64,000 bases of DNA, taken from the NCBI RefSeq assembly GCF_004764705.1, contig NZ_SHLX01000042.1, positions 1 through 64,000 of the forward strand. The letters are read 5' to 3'. This DNA is from Paenibacillus cymbidii. GTDB taxonomy: Bacteria > Bacillota > Bacilli > Paenibacillales > NBRC-103111. The notes under the pieces are model-generated. The model was not told where the DNA came from. It saw only the letters and a program-made list of their open reading frames with translations, and did not search any database. A program made the translations under genes and the position numbers. The stretch's first letter is position 1. Every line of letters begins with the position of its first letter. Below are positions 26,021-34,650 of the stretch, piece after piece.

Positions 26021-27304
26021 TTGCGATCCGTCCCGTTCCGACGCGGCGCGGTAACGCCTATTCACCCGAGAGGAGGTGCCGTCACGAACCTTCTGCGTCA
26101 TCGCCGGACCGCATTCGCCGGCGGGCTATCGCTGCTTGTGCTGCTCGTACTGCTTCTGCCCGGCTGCCGGCTGCTGGACGATCGGGCTTCGCCCCAGCCG
26201 GGAGGCGCGCCGAGCTCGTCCCCGGTCGGGACGGAAGCGCCGGTTGCGTCGCCGTCCGGTTCGCCTGCGGCATCGCCGACTCCTTCGCCGTCGCCTTCGG
26301 ACGCCGCGCGTAAAGTAACCTTGGCGGCAGTAGGCGACGTGCTGATCCACAGCTCCATCTACAAGGACGCGCAAGTCGCCGGCGGCGGCTACGAATTTAC
26401 GCACATGTTCGAGCCGATCCGACGCTACATCGAATCGGCCGATCTCGCCATGGTCAACCAGGAGAGCGTCATCGGCGGGGAAGCGCTCGGCTTGTCCGAC
26501 TACCCCCGCTTCAACAGCCCTTACGAAGTAGGGGATACGCTGAAAGCGGTCGGCTTCGATATCGTCAACCTGGCCAACAACCATACGCTCGATCGCGGCG
26601 AAGAAGCGATCACGAACGAAATTCATTATTTGAACGGGCTCGGCCTTGTTTATACGGGCGCTTATTTGTCCGAGGACGACCGGCAGCGCATTCGTGTCGT
26701 GGAGAAGAACGGCCTTACTTTCGCTTTTTTATCTTACACGTACGGCACGAACGGCATTCCCGTCCCCAAGGGCAAACCGTATCTGGTCAACCTGATCGAC
26801 AACGACCGGGCGGCGGCCGACATCGCCGCGGCGCGCAAGCTCGCCGATGTGGTGATCGTCAGCGCGCATTTCGGCGTCGAATACATGGACGAGCCGAGCG
26901 AAGCGCAAGAGCAGTTCGCCCGCGCCGCGGCGGAGGCCGGCGCCGATATTGTCATCGGCCATCACCCGCACGTGCTGCAGCCGATGGAATGGATCGAAAC
27001 GGCATTCGGCCGGCGTACGTTCGTCGCTTATTCGCTCGGCAACTTTATCGCCGCGCAGGACGGCGCACGAACGCAAACCGGCGGCATTCTGCAGCTCGAC
27101 ATCGAGAAGCGGGGCGGTACCGTAACGGTGAGCAATCCCCGTTTCCTGCCGACCTGGATCCACATGACGAACTGGCGACAGTTCCGAATTGTCCCGCTCC
27201 GCGACGCCGGCACGGACCAACTGCCGAACGCCGCCGCTTTCGGCAAGCAAGTCGCCGCCCTTGTCGGCAGCCGGATGCCGGAGTTGACGATCGTCGGCGA
27301 TTAA
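26021..27304 (+). CDS. CapA-like lipoprotein (PGA_cap metallophosphatase fold)
   Basis: The protein has a lipoprotein signal (RHRRTAFAGG then LVLLLPGC), a Pro/Ser-rich linker, and a CapA/PgsA domain with GDVLIHSSIYKDA, NLANNHTLDRG and GHHPHVLQPME. Relatives take part in polyglutamate capsule retention or are uncharacterised surface phosphoesterases. Start problem: the only canonical in-frame start is a TTG at 26021 with no good ribosome site, whereas a near-perfect GAGAGGAGGT (about 26068-26077) lies just before the signal peptide and is followed only by ACG (26084) and CTG (26093) codons. The true start may be non-canonical, near 26084-26093. Confidence 0.8.
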   Translation: MRSVPFRRGAVTPIHPRGGAVTNLLRHRRTAFAGGLSLLVLLVLLLPGCRLLDDRASPQPGGAPSSSPVGTEAPVASPSGSPAASPTPSPSPSDAARKVTLAAVGDVLIHSSIYKDAQVAGGGYEFTHMFEPIRRYIESADLAMVNQESVIGGEALGLSDYPRFNSPYEVGDTLKAVGFDIVNLANNHTLDRGEEAITNEIHYLNGLGLVYTGAYLSEDDRQRIRVVEKNGLTFAFLSYTYGTNGIPVPKGKPYLVNLIDNDRAAADIAAARKLADVVIVSAHFGVEYMDEPSEAQEQFARAAAEAGADIVIGHHPHVLQPMEWIETAFGRRTFVAYSLGNFIAAQDGARTQTGGILQLDIEKRGGTVTVSNPRFLPTWIHMTNWRQFRIVPLRDAGTDQLPNAAAFGKQVAALVGSRMPELTIVGD

Positions 27305-27341
27305 GCTGCCCGAAGCCCGGCGCGGTCGAAGGAATATCCCA

Positions 27342-27722
27342 TTGGGCCGTCGAATGCAGCTGGTTATGAAAACGAAGCATTTCGCGCTCATCCTGGTTGC
27401 GTTCCTGACTGCCATCACCGGCATCCGCCTCGTCTGGATCGCCGTGATGGCTCCGCCCTCCCATCCCTACGCCATTCAGGGCGCCCTCGATTTGACGAAG
27501 TGGGACCTTTCGTCGAACCGGGCAATCCCGTTGAATGGCGAATGGGATTTCTACCCATACGCACTTTACATGCAAGATCCGGGAAAGCTTGCCAGACCGG
27601 ATCTCCTTCGTGTGCCCGGAAACTGGCAGCCGCTGAAGCAGCTGTATGGTCAAGGACTGCGCATCGTCATCAAGTGGGCGGGTGCGTCGGACTCATATCT
27701 ATTTTTCCGAAAAGCATTGTGA
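27342..27722 (+). pseudogene. 5' fragment of a DISM-type sensor protein gene
   Basis: This 126-residue fragment begins with a membrane segment (FALILVAFLTAITGIRLVW) and then ALDLTKWDLSSNRAIPLNGEWDFYP, cut here into its parts LDLTKWDL and LNGEWDFYP, which resembles the start of the extracellular region of 7TMR-DISM sensor kinases. Such proteins are several hundred residues long. Here the frame breaks after VPGNW, and no kinase domain follows before the next gene. A TTG start has AAGGA upstream. I infer a truncated remnant. Confidence 0.5.
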
Positions 27723-27975
27723 ATCTATCCACGTTCCACGATCCTCCGGTTATCTATCCATATGTTTTTTTGCCGACTCGTGGAGAGGGAGACAAACCGC
27801 CGAGGCGGCGGCCCTCCTCTCCGGATAGGACCGTCCCCCATTTTCACCCCTGACGATTGGCGCGTTTCCCCTTCATCCCCTTCCTCCCCCATCTCATCGC
27901 CTCATCCGAAAAAAAGTTGTGCAAGCCTGTAACGAAGTGCCGCAAGATCGCACTTATGGTGTGGGAGGTGAAGGG

Positions 27976-28473
27976 ATGGAAAGTATGGAGCATCTTTATG
28001 AAACGTATGCTCAAACCGTTTATAAATTCTTGTACAGCCTCACGCAGCATGCCGAGCTGTCCGAAGAGCTTACCCAGGAAACGTTCTACCAGGCCATGAA
28101 AACGATTCACCATTTTCGCGGCGACTGCAAAATGTCCGTCTGGTTATGCCAAATCGCCAAGCGGGCTTGGTATAAAGAGTTGAGCAAGCACAAGAAAAGG
28201 AACTCTCTTACGATCCATGAGCTGGAATTCCCACTTCCCGCCGGGCAGAACATCGAAGCCGATGTGCTGCAGAACGAGGAGAAGCTCGCGATGTTTCGCC
28301 TGCTGCACCGACTCGACGAAAAAACAAAAGAAGTGATGTATTTGCGTCTTTCCGGCGATTTAAGCTTTTCCGAAATCGGGGAAATCGTGGGGCAAAGCGA
28401 AACGTGGGCTCGCGTAACCTTTTACCGGGGCAAACAAAAGATGATGAAGGAGAGGGAACGAAATGGGTCATAA
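27976..28473 (+). CDS. ECF-type RNA polymerase sigma factor
   Basis: The 165-residue sigma-70 family protein has region 2 (ELTQETFYQAMKTIHHF, core binding and -10 recognition) and region 4 (SFSEIGEIVGQSETWARVTF helix-turn-helix), written here as motif centres. The ATG at 27976 is preceded by GGGAGGTGAAGGG. The following anti-sigma gene overlaps by 11 bp, the usual arrangement for an ECF factor held inactive by its membrane partner. Confidence 0.9.
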   Translation: MESMEHLYETYAQTVYKFLYSLTQHAELSEELTQETFYQAMKTIHHFRGDCKMSVWLCQIAKRAWYKELSKHKKRNSLTIHELEFPLPAGQNIEADVLQNEEKLAMFRLLHRLDEKTKEVMYLRLSGDLSFSEIGEIVGQSETWARVTFYRGKQKMMKERERNGS

Positions 28474-29131
28474 ACTGGATTGCAACGTCGTGCAGGACCT
28501 TCTGCCGAGCTATATTGAAGGCTTGACCAGCGACTTGACGACAAGCGCGATTGAAGAGCATTTGTCATCGTGCAGCAATTGCAAAAAGGAACTGGCGACC
28601 ATGACGAACGAAGTCCAGCCGGTCGACAAGGCCACGGAGAAGCAGATCAATTTTTTGAAAAAAATCAAGCGCCGCCAATGGATAATCGCTTCGATCAGTG
28701 TGCTGGTCGCCATCACGATTTTTGCCGGTGTCGTTTCTTATATTAGTCAAAGGCAGTTCCCGGTTCCAAGCAGTCAAGTCACGATCAGCGATGTGTATCA
28801 GATGAAGGACGGTTCGATTCATTACCGGATCTCGACGAGCGTGAAGGGCTACCTGGGCAACGTTACCGCGACCAACGACGGCAATTCGGACATCTTCCGG
28901 CTCTACGAACACAGGCGCTTCTCTCCGGGCCAATCCGCCAGCAGCGTCGCCCTGCCCGAAAGATGGGTAAATCTGCGCAATCCGGGCAGCACCGGGGACA
29001 TTACCGCGATCTTCTACGAGGGAAGAGGGAAAGGCGACCGGATTGTCATCTGGGAGAAAGGCATGACGCTTCCTCAAGCGAGCGCCGAACAAGAAGCCGC
29101 CTACGAACAGAATGTCGTGAGCAAAAGGTAA
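28463..29131 (+). CDS. Membrane anti-sigma factor with zinc-finger N-terminus
   Basis: The 222-residue protein has an N-terminal zf-HC2-like anti-sigma domain (CNVVQDLLPSYIEG; H..C..C in EEHLSSCSNC), one membrane helix (IIASISVLVAITIFAGVV, near 75-92) and an external C-terminal domain. It should sequester the sigma factor encoded just upstream (11-bp overlap). The external part may sense the signal. A short hairpin at 29155-29167 with a following U-run ends the operon. Confidence 0.85.
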   Translation: MGHKLDCNVVQDLLPSYIEGLTSDLTTSAIEEHLSSCSNCKKELATMTNEVQPVDKATEKQINFLKKIKRRQWIIASISVLVAITIFAGVVSYISQRQFPVPSSQVTISDVYQMKDGSIHYRISTSVKGYLGNVTATNDGNSDIFRLYEHRRFSPGQSASSVALPERWVNLRNPGSTGDITAIFYEGRGKGDRIVIWEKGMTLPQASAEQEAAYEQNVVSKR

Positions 29132-29154
29132 AGCGGGCGGCCCCGCAGAAAAAC

Positions 29155-29176
29155 CGCCTTGCAGGCGAATCGTTTT
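29155..29176 (+). terminator. Terminator after the sigma/anti-sigma operon
   Basis: Stem CGCCT/AGGCG with a TGC loop, then AATCGTTTTT. Confidence 0.5.
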
Positions 29177-29306
29177 TATCGGCGATATGCCCGGAACTCT
29201 TAAAGCAATCTTAAAGGATTCGACATCATCGCCCTCGCAAAGACAAATTCCGGAGGAATCGTGCTATGATAAGCTAATCTGAAATCTTTGGCGGTGACGA
29301 CGATAA

Positions 29307-29993
29307 ATGGAACGCATTCTCGTGGTTGACGACGATCCGCAAATTCGCGAATTGATCCGTACCCATATCGAACAAGCGGGCATGCACCCGATCGAAGCCG
29401 AGTCCGGGCGGCAAGCGATTGAACAGCTGGAAACGGCGCCGGTGGACGTCATCATTCTTGACCTCATGATGGATGACCGCGACGGTTTCGAGGTTCTGCG
29501 CTATTTGCATCACCGCCGAATGGACACCATGACGATCGTGGTCAGCGCAAGAAGGCAGGAACAAGACAAGATCGCCACGCTTGGCCTCGGGGCGGACGAT
29601 TATATGACCAAGCCCTTCAGCCCGCTGGAGTTGATGGCCCGCATTCAAGCCGTTCTGCGCAGGCGATACCCGCTCACGAACCATTCCCCTTTGGCCATTC
29701 GCTTGAGCCCGATGACACTGGATCTCGATAATTTTACGCTGCTCATCTATAATGAGAAGATTTCCTTGACGATGATCGAATGCGGACTGATGCAACTTTT
29801 CATGCAAAATCCGGACCGCGTCATGACCAAGCTCGAAATTTATCAGCAGGTCTGGCAGCATGAGCGGTACGATGACAATAACTTGAGCGTATACATGAGC
29901 CGGCTGCGCAAACAGCTGGAGCAAGCGCAATCTTCCTGGGAAATTCAAACGGTACGCGGCGTCGGTTACCGGTTGACGGGAGCCGGAATATGA
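29307..29993 (+). CDS. OmpR/PhoB-type response regulator
   Basis: The 228-residue protein has a receiver domain (DDD at 8-10, phospho-acceptor Asp near 52 in VIILDLMMDD, Lys in MTKPF near 104) and a C-terminal winged helix (NNLSVYMSRLRKQLE; VRGVGYRL). Its stop overlaps the kinase start by 4 bp (ATGA). It responds to the following kinase, and the signal is unknown. In the receiver, LDLMMDDRDG replaces the usual LDLMLPxxDG, so the loop normally carrying the conserved Pro is altered. Confidence 0.92.
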   Translation: MERILVVDDDPQIRELIRTHIEQAGMHPIEAESGRQAIEQLETAPVDVIILDLMMDDRDGFEVLRYLHHRRMDTMTIVVSARRQEQDKIATLGLGADDYMTKPFSPLELMARIQAVLRRRYPLTNHSPLAIRLSPMTLDLDNFTLLIYNEKISLTMIECGLMQLFMQNPDRVMTKLEIYQQVWQHERYDDNNLSVYMSRLRKQLEQAQSSWEIQTVRGVGYRLTGAGI

Positions 29994-31414
29994 AATTGCG
30001 CACCAAGCTGTGGTTGTCGCTTGTACTTAGCGCCGCATTAAGTATGGTGTTGTTCGGCTATATGACCGTTTGGATCGGGAAAGCGGCGAACAAAGGGTAC
30101 GCGCTATTGGAGTTGAATCCGCTTGCGCAATCGATTGTCGATTCGATCGAGGAACAGCCTGATTTCGGTGCAGACGCGCTGAAAAGAACCTTGGAGCGCG
30201 CGCGCGAACAACACCCGGCCATCCGCTTTCTATGGATAAACGATCAAGGACAGTCCCTTTACGATACGGCGGGGCTTAATCCGACCTTTACTTTTCACGA
30301 CCTGGCGATGCTGATGAAGAATATGCCGGAGAAATATTTCAAGGAAGACAACGTTCCTATCCTCACACCCGCAACAAAGGACGGGCAATCGTATTTCCTG
30401 CTCATCAGCATTCCGGCCTCCGAAATGAAGCAAGGCGAGGTTTATTTTCTCATTCGCAAGACGACATCGCTGCTCACCTTGGTGTTGCCGCTGTTTCTGT
30501 CGTTCTTGTTGCCTTTTCTGGTGGCCCTGTGGTTGTTCTCCTTTCTCAATAAACGCATTCGCAAACTGAACCTCGCTCTGAATCGGCTCAATATCCAGAG
30601 CGATTCTCCTCTTGTGGAATTGATAGATACATCTAAAGACGAGCTTGGCCAGCTGACGCGGCATTATAATTCGATGGCGAATCGGATTCGAACCCAATTT
30701 GCGGAAATTCAGCAGTTCGAGAGCAAGCGCAAGCTGCTGCTGTCCAATCTGTCGCACGATCTGCGAACGCCGCTGACGACGATGCTCGGCTGCGCCGAAA
30801 TGATTCGCACCGGCAATTACAAGGACCAGAAAGAACTCCAGGCCAGAGCCAAAATCATTCTGCAACGGTGCCGTTACATGGACAAGCTGCTGGACCAGAT
30901 GCTGGACATTTCCCGCCATGATGCGGGCGACCTGGCCATTCGTTTGGAGACTCACAACATATCCGAGCTCGTGCGCAAAATGGCGGCCGAATATATCATG
31001 ATTCTGGACGGCGATCACATTGAACTGGATATCGAAATCCCGGATGAAGATATTCATCTCCCGATTGACGCGCCGCTCACGGAAAGAGCGCTGCGGAATA
31101 TGATCGATAATGCGATCCGATATGGAAAAGAGGGCCGTTACCTCGGCATTCACTTGACGGCGGACGATCATACCGTGAGCGTAATCGTGAAGGATAAAGG
31201 AAAAGGAATCGCCCCGGAACATCAAGCTCATATTTATGAGCGTTTTTACCGGGTGGACAGCGGAAGACAGGGAGAGGGACTGGGGATTGGCCTGGCTATT
31301 GTCAAGGACATTGCTCTTGCCCACCAAGGCAGCGTGGAGATGAGCAGTACGCCCAACGTGGAAACGGTGTTCCGGATCAACCTGCCGCGGCAGTACCCAT
31401 ATAATCGGTTGTAG
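29990..31414 (+). CDS. Two-component sensor histidine kinase
   Basis: The 474-residue membrane kinase has a TM helix at 8-30, an extracytoplasmic domain to about 155, a second TM (SLLTLVLPLFLSFLLPF), HAMP, the H-box NLSHDLRTPLTTML (near 258) and HATPase motifs (NMIDNAIRYGKEG; DKGKGIAPE; GEGLGIGLAIV). It is translationally coupled to the upstream regulator. It has no recognisable ligand class. Confidence 0.93.
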   Translation: MKLRTKLWLSLVLSAALSMVLFGYMTVWIGKAANKGYALLELNPLAQSIVDSIEEQPDFGADALKRTLERAREQHPAIRFLWINDQGQSLYDTAGLNPTFTFHDLAMLMKNMPEKYFKEDNVPILTPATKDGQSYFLLISIPASEMKQGEVYFLIRKTTSLLTLVLPLFLSFLLPFLVALWLFSFLNKRIRKLNLALNRLNIQSDSPLVELIDTSKDELGQLTRHYNSMANRIRTQFAEIQQFESKRKLLLSNLSHDLRTPLTTMLGCAEMIRTGNYKDQKELQARAKIILQRCRYMDKLLDQMLDISRHDAGDLAIRLETHNISELVRKMAAEYIMILDGDHIELDIEIPDEDIHLPIDAPLTERALRNMIDNAIRYGKEGRYLGIHLTADDHTVSVIVKDKGKGIAPEHQAHIYERFYRVDSGRQGEGLGIGLAIVKDIALAHQGSVEMSSTPNVETVFRINLPRQYPYNRL

Positions 31415-31441
31415 GGTTCATCCGCCAACTGCCCCCTTGTG

Positions 31442-31468
31442 AAATAGGCCATTTTTCATGGGCTATTT
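31442..31468. repeat. Solo H1 palindrome of the dispersed element (copy C)
   Basis: Arms AAATAGGCC and GGGCTATTT around an A/T tract. Only this one palindrome of the four-part element is present, between the kinase gene and the terminator of the tRNA-Pro gene. Confidence 0.65.
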
Positions 31469-31506
31469 GGGTTGCCCAGCAAGAAAGCTGGCCACTCAAG
31501 ATATGC

Positions 31507-31532
31507 AAAAAAACCGCAGCCCGTAAGCTGCG
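31507..31532 (-). terminator. Terminator after tRNA-Pro
   Basis: On the minus strand a CGCAGC/GCTGCG stem is followed by GGTTTTTTT. Confidence 0.8.
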
Positions 31533-31550
31533 ATTCCGTTGTTTGTATGG

Positions 31551-31627
31551 TGGTCGAGACGACAGGATTTGAACCTGCGACCTCTTGGTCCCGAACCAAG
31601 CGCTCTACCAAGCTGAGCCACGTCTCG
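31551..31627 (-). tRNA. tRNA-Pro (anticodon CGG)
   Basis: The 77-nt gene has an encoded CCA. Acceptor stem CGAGACG/CGTCTCG, anticodon stem CTTGG/CCAAG with loop TTCGGGA (anticodon CGG, reads CCG), and T-arm GGTTCAAATCC. A terminator follows. Confidence 0.95.
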
Positions 31628-31738
31628 ATAATGTCCCGCACGAGCGATTCGCACCGCATCATGTCTTCCGGATTTCTATGATACTACGATTGCCGAACGA
31701 TTTCAACCTCCATGCGGAGAAAAAAATCGGCGCCAACA

Positions 31739-31814
31739 TGGCGGCCCCGAGATGACTCGAACATCCGACACCACGTTTAGGAAACGTGTGCTCTATCCAC
31801 TGAGCTACGGGGCC
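31739..31814 (-). tRNA. tRNA-Arg (anticodon CCT)
   Basis: The 76-nt gene has an encoded CCA. Acceptor GGCCCCG/CGGGGCC, anticodon stem CACGT/ACGTG with loop TTCCTAA (anticodon CCT, reads AGG), and T-arm TGTTCGAGTCA. It lies 111 bp upstream of tRNA-Pro on the same strand, possibly one transcript. Confidence 0.95.
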
Positions 31815-31903
31815 ACAGCATCATCCATTCTACCACAAAACCTGCACGGGAACCAAGCGCCCTCTCGCATAAAAAAGCCGCGGACTCTTACGCCCCCCTC
31901 ATC

Positions 31904-32527
31904 CTACAACCGCTGCAGAAACGAAATCGCCATCGACGCGATCCGCTTGTGCCCGTATTCGTTCGGATGCAGCCGATCGCTCGTCAAGTAGTCCAAGGTG
32001 AGCATGTTGAAGCCGCTTTCCTCGTACAGATCGAGCACCGGCAGCGCATACAGCTTGCCGATGTCGCGGACGGCCTGCGCATAGTCGGGAAGCCGGCAGC
32101 CGGCGTCGTTGAGCCGCTCCGTATCATAGCCGTCCTTGTCCCGCTGCAGCGGTGTCCACAAGCTGATCCGGCACGCCGGATGAACCGACAGCAGATGCTC
32201 CACCACGGTGCGATACGCCCCGTAAAACGTCAGCTCGTCCCGGCTGTTCACCGTACCAAGCGGCTTGCCGAGTCGGTAATCGTTCGTACCCGCGAAAATC
32301 GTGACGCAGTCGTACGGGGACGCAATCGCCAGCCCCACGCGCAACGTCGAGCCTGCATCCCTTTCCCCGCCGGCCGTCATCGGACAACCGCTCTTGCCGT
32401 AATTGTCCACGCGCGCGAAGCCAAGCGCCGCCGCTACGATCGGCTGGTAGCCGTTTGCCGCGGTGATGCTGTCGCCGAGCGTCGCCCAGCTTTTGCCGCT
32501 CCACTTGTCCAAGACTCCTGTCCCCAT
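31904..32527 (-). CDS. SGNH/GDSL-family hydrolase
   Basis: The 207-residue protein has the four SGNH blocks: GDSITAANGY (nucleophile Ser), a Gly in block II (NYGKSG), GTND (block III) and SDRLHPNEYGH (catalytic Asp and His). Such enzymes deacylate or deacetylate esters, often of sugars. No signal peptide is visible. The ATG at 32527 is the first before the GDS motif but has only a weak TTGATG site; the longer frame up to 32704 has no plausible start context. Confidence 0.82.
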   Translation of the reverse strand: MGTGVLDKWSGKSWATLGDSITAANGYQPIVAAALGFARVDNYGKSGCPMTAGGERDAGSTLRVGLAIASPYDCVTIFAGTNDYRLGKPLGTVNSRDELTFYGAYRTVVEHLLSVHPACRISLWTPLQRDKDGYDTERLNDAGCRLPDYAQAVRDIGKLYALPVLDLYEESGFNMLTLDYLTSDRLHPNEYGHKRIASMAISFLQRL

Positions 32528-32634
32528 TTCATCAAGTATACTGAATTTAACTTTAAAAGATACGCGCACCAATGTCCAGCCGATTCCAGCTTGACGTACA
32601 ATCGGGTATACTGGAGACAAAGGAGGCGATTTCC

Positions 32635-33327
32635 ATGTCCAACACCCCCATTCCCCGCGCCCGCTGGTACTTGCTTCACCTTCTCGTCGTCGCGCTTTCG
32701 GCACTGGCGGCTATTGTGTTCTGGGATCGCATTCCCGACCCGGTGCCCGCCCATTTCGGCGTCAGCGGACAGCCGGATCGATATGAAGCCAAGTCGATCG
32801 GCACCGTCTTCCTGCCGAATTTCATCCAGCTTGGTCTCCTGCTGCTGTTCACGTTCATCGACGGCATCATCCGCTTCGCGGCGCGGAGCGGCGCCCTGGT
32901 CGCACCCGGCACCCCGGAGGCGGCGGCCGGGCGCATGAACCGCTCGGCAATCATCATGATGATGGCGATTTCGCTGCCGATCGTCGTGTTGATCGGCTAC
33001 TTGCAGGCGACCTCGCTGTTCGGCGGCTCGCTGGGCGCCGCAAAGTGGGTCGCGTTTCTGCTGCCGGTGATCGTCATTGCCGGCGCCATCGGCTTGCCCA
33101 TTTACCTGGCCCGCGGCAAAGGATCGGTCTCCGGAGCCGAAGGCGAGGACCGCTACTGGCGGGGCGACATCTTTTACTTCAACCGCGACAATCCGGCGCT
33201 GCTCGTGCCGAAACGCATCGGCATCGGCTCGACGTTCAACATGGCCCACCCGCTCAGTTGGATCATCCTCGGCGCCATCCTGCTGCTGCCGATCGCATTC
33301 ATCGTATTCGCCGCAACGCGCGGCTGA
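32635..33327 (+). CDS. DUF1648/DUF5808 membrane protein
   Basis: The 230-residue protein has about four to five membrane helices. Its N-terminal DUF1648 signature is PDPVPAHFGVSGQPDRYE. A C-terminal region, RYWRGDIFYFNRDNP then FNMAHPLSW, matches DUF5808 as I recall it. The family includes SdpI-like immunity proteins and predicted membrane proteins of unknown role. An AAAGGAGG site lies 7 nt before the ATG. The stop at 33327 abuts a decayed gene. Confidence 0.82.
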   Translation: MSNTPIPRARWYLLHLLVVALSALAAIVFWDRIPDPVPAHFGVSGQPDRYEAKSIGTVFLPNFIQLGLLLLFTFIDGIIRFAARSGALVAPGTPEAAAGRMNRSAIIMMMAISLPIVVLIGYLQATSLFGGSLGAAKWVAFLLPVIVIAGAIGLPIYLARGKGSVSGAEGEDRYWRGDIFYFNRDNPALLVPKRIGIGSTFNMAHPLSWIILGAILLLPIAFIVFAATRG

Positions 33328-33694
33328 CGATTGGGACGCACGAGGGATCATCGAGGATTTCTATACGGAAACGAAGCTGGTCGTGGAAAAGGTCGTCAAG
33401 GCTCCGTCCGATCTGGCGCTGAAAGAAGGCGATTCGTTCGACGTGCTGGAAACGTTCGCCTTTACGACGTTGGGAACGCGGCAGAAGCTGCGCATGGACG
33501 ATTACATCGAGCTTCGTCAGAATAGCCGGTATGCGCTGTTTCTGGAAAAAAATACGTCCGGCCAATACTACATCATGAACCGCAACGAGGGGAAGTTCAA
33601 TTTGGACGGAACGGACACCGACGATTTGGCCACCATCAATATGTTCCCGACCCTGTGGCTGAGCGTATACGACAAATACGCGAAGCTGCAGTAG
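33326..33694 (+). pseudogene. 3' remnant of an unidentified gene
   Basis: An open frame of about 122 codons without any start codon begins in the stop region of the upstream gene and ends at 33694. The translation looks protein-like (ARGIIEDFYTETKLVVEKVV; LATINMFPTLWLSVYDKYAK) and has codon use like its neighbours. The N-terminal part seems to have been deleted, with the breakpoint at the DUF1648 gene stop. Confidence 0.5.
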
Positions 33695-33708
33695 AAAACA
33701 GCAGCAAA

Positions 33709-33732
33709 CCCCCGTCCTTTGCGGACCGGGGG
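33709..33732. terminator. Hairpin between convergent genes
   Basis: Arms CCCCCGTCC (33709-33717) and GGACCGGGGG (33723-33732) with a short loop. It sits between the gene remnant (plus) and the permease gene end (minus). U-runs are short. Confidence 0.5.
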
Positions 33733-33741
33733 TGTTCGGCC

Positions 33742-34623
33742 TTACCCTTTTACCGAACCGAGCAGCACTCCCTTGGCGAAATGCTTCTGCAGGAACGGGT
33801 AGACGAGCAGGATCGGCACGGTGGAGATGACGATGACCGTCATCTTCAGCACTGGCGCGGGCGGAATGGCGAACTCCGCGTCCAGTTGGCTCGAATCGCC
33901 GATGCCGGAGCCTTGGGAGAGAATGACGATTTGCCGCAGCCATACCTGGATCGGCCACCAATGCGAATCGTTGATATACAGCACCGCCTGAAAATACGAA
34001 TTCCAGTGGCCAACCGCATAAAACAGCGAAAAGGTGGCCAGCGCCGGCAACGACAAGGGCAGCACGATGCGGAACAGCACCATGATGTCGTGGCAGCCGT
34101 CGATTTTGGCCGCTTCCTCCAGACCTTCGGGCAGTTGTTGGAAAAAGTTTTTGATGACGACCAGGTTGAAGGCGCTGATCAGCCCCGGGACGACGAGCGA
34201 CAGCGGGCTGTTGATCAGGCCGAACGCCTTGACGATCAGGAACGTCGGAATCATGCCGCCGCTGAACAGCATCGTGAACACGATCAGGAACATGACGGGC
34301 CGCCGTCCGTCGAGATCGCGCCGCGCGAGCGGATACGCGGTCGTCACCGTGAACAGCAGGTTGAGCAGCGTGCCGCATACCGTCACGCCGATCGTGACGA
34401 GCAGGCTGCGCAGAATCGTCGACGCGGAGAACACGTAACGATACCCGTCCAGCGACCACTGCTCGGGGAAGAAAACAATCTGCTTGCGCAGCAGCTCTTC
34501 GGAAGCGGTGAACGAACCGGCAACGATCCAGATAAACGGAATAATGGTCAGTATGCCGAGCACGGCGAGCACCGTCATATTGAGGCCGTCGAACAGACGG
34601 GAAAAGGCAGTAGCGCGTTTCAT
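33742..34623 (-). CDS. Sugar ABC transporter permease (LplC/YtcP type), second system
   Basis: The 293-residue polytopic permease has an EAA loop (LEEAAKIDGCHDIMVLFRIV) and the typical FAKGVLLGSVKG C-terminus. It works with the 34651-35547 permease and the binding protein at 35783. The intracellular ATPase is presumably a shared MsmX-like protein encoded elsewhere. Confidence 0.9.
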   Translation of the reverse strand: MKRATAFSRLFDGLNMTVLAVLGILTIIPFIWIVAGSFTASEELLRKQIVFFPEQWSLDGYRYVFSASTILRSLLVTIGVTVCGTLLNLLFTVTTAYPLARRDLDGRRPVMFLIVFTMLFSGGMIPTFLIVKAFGLINSPLSLVVPGLISAFNLVVIKNFFQQLPEGLEEAAKIDGCHDIMVLFRIVLPLSLPALATFSLFYAVGHWNSYFQAVLYINDSHWWPIQVWLRQIVILSQGSGIGDSSQLDAEFAIPPAPVLKMTVIVISTVPILLVYPFLQKHFAKGVLLGSVKG

Positions 34624-34650
34624 TGCGAATGCACCTCTTTATCCATCATC

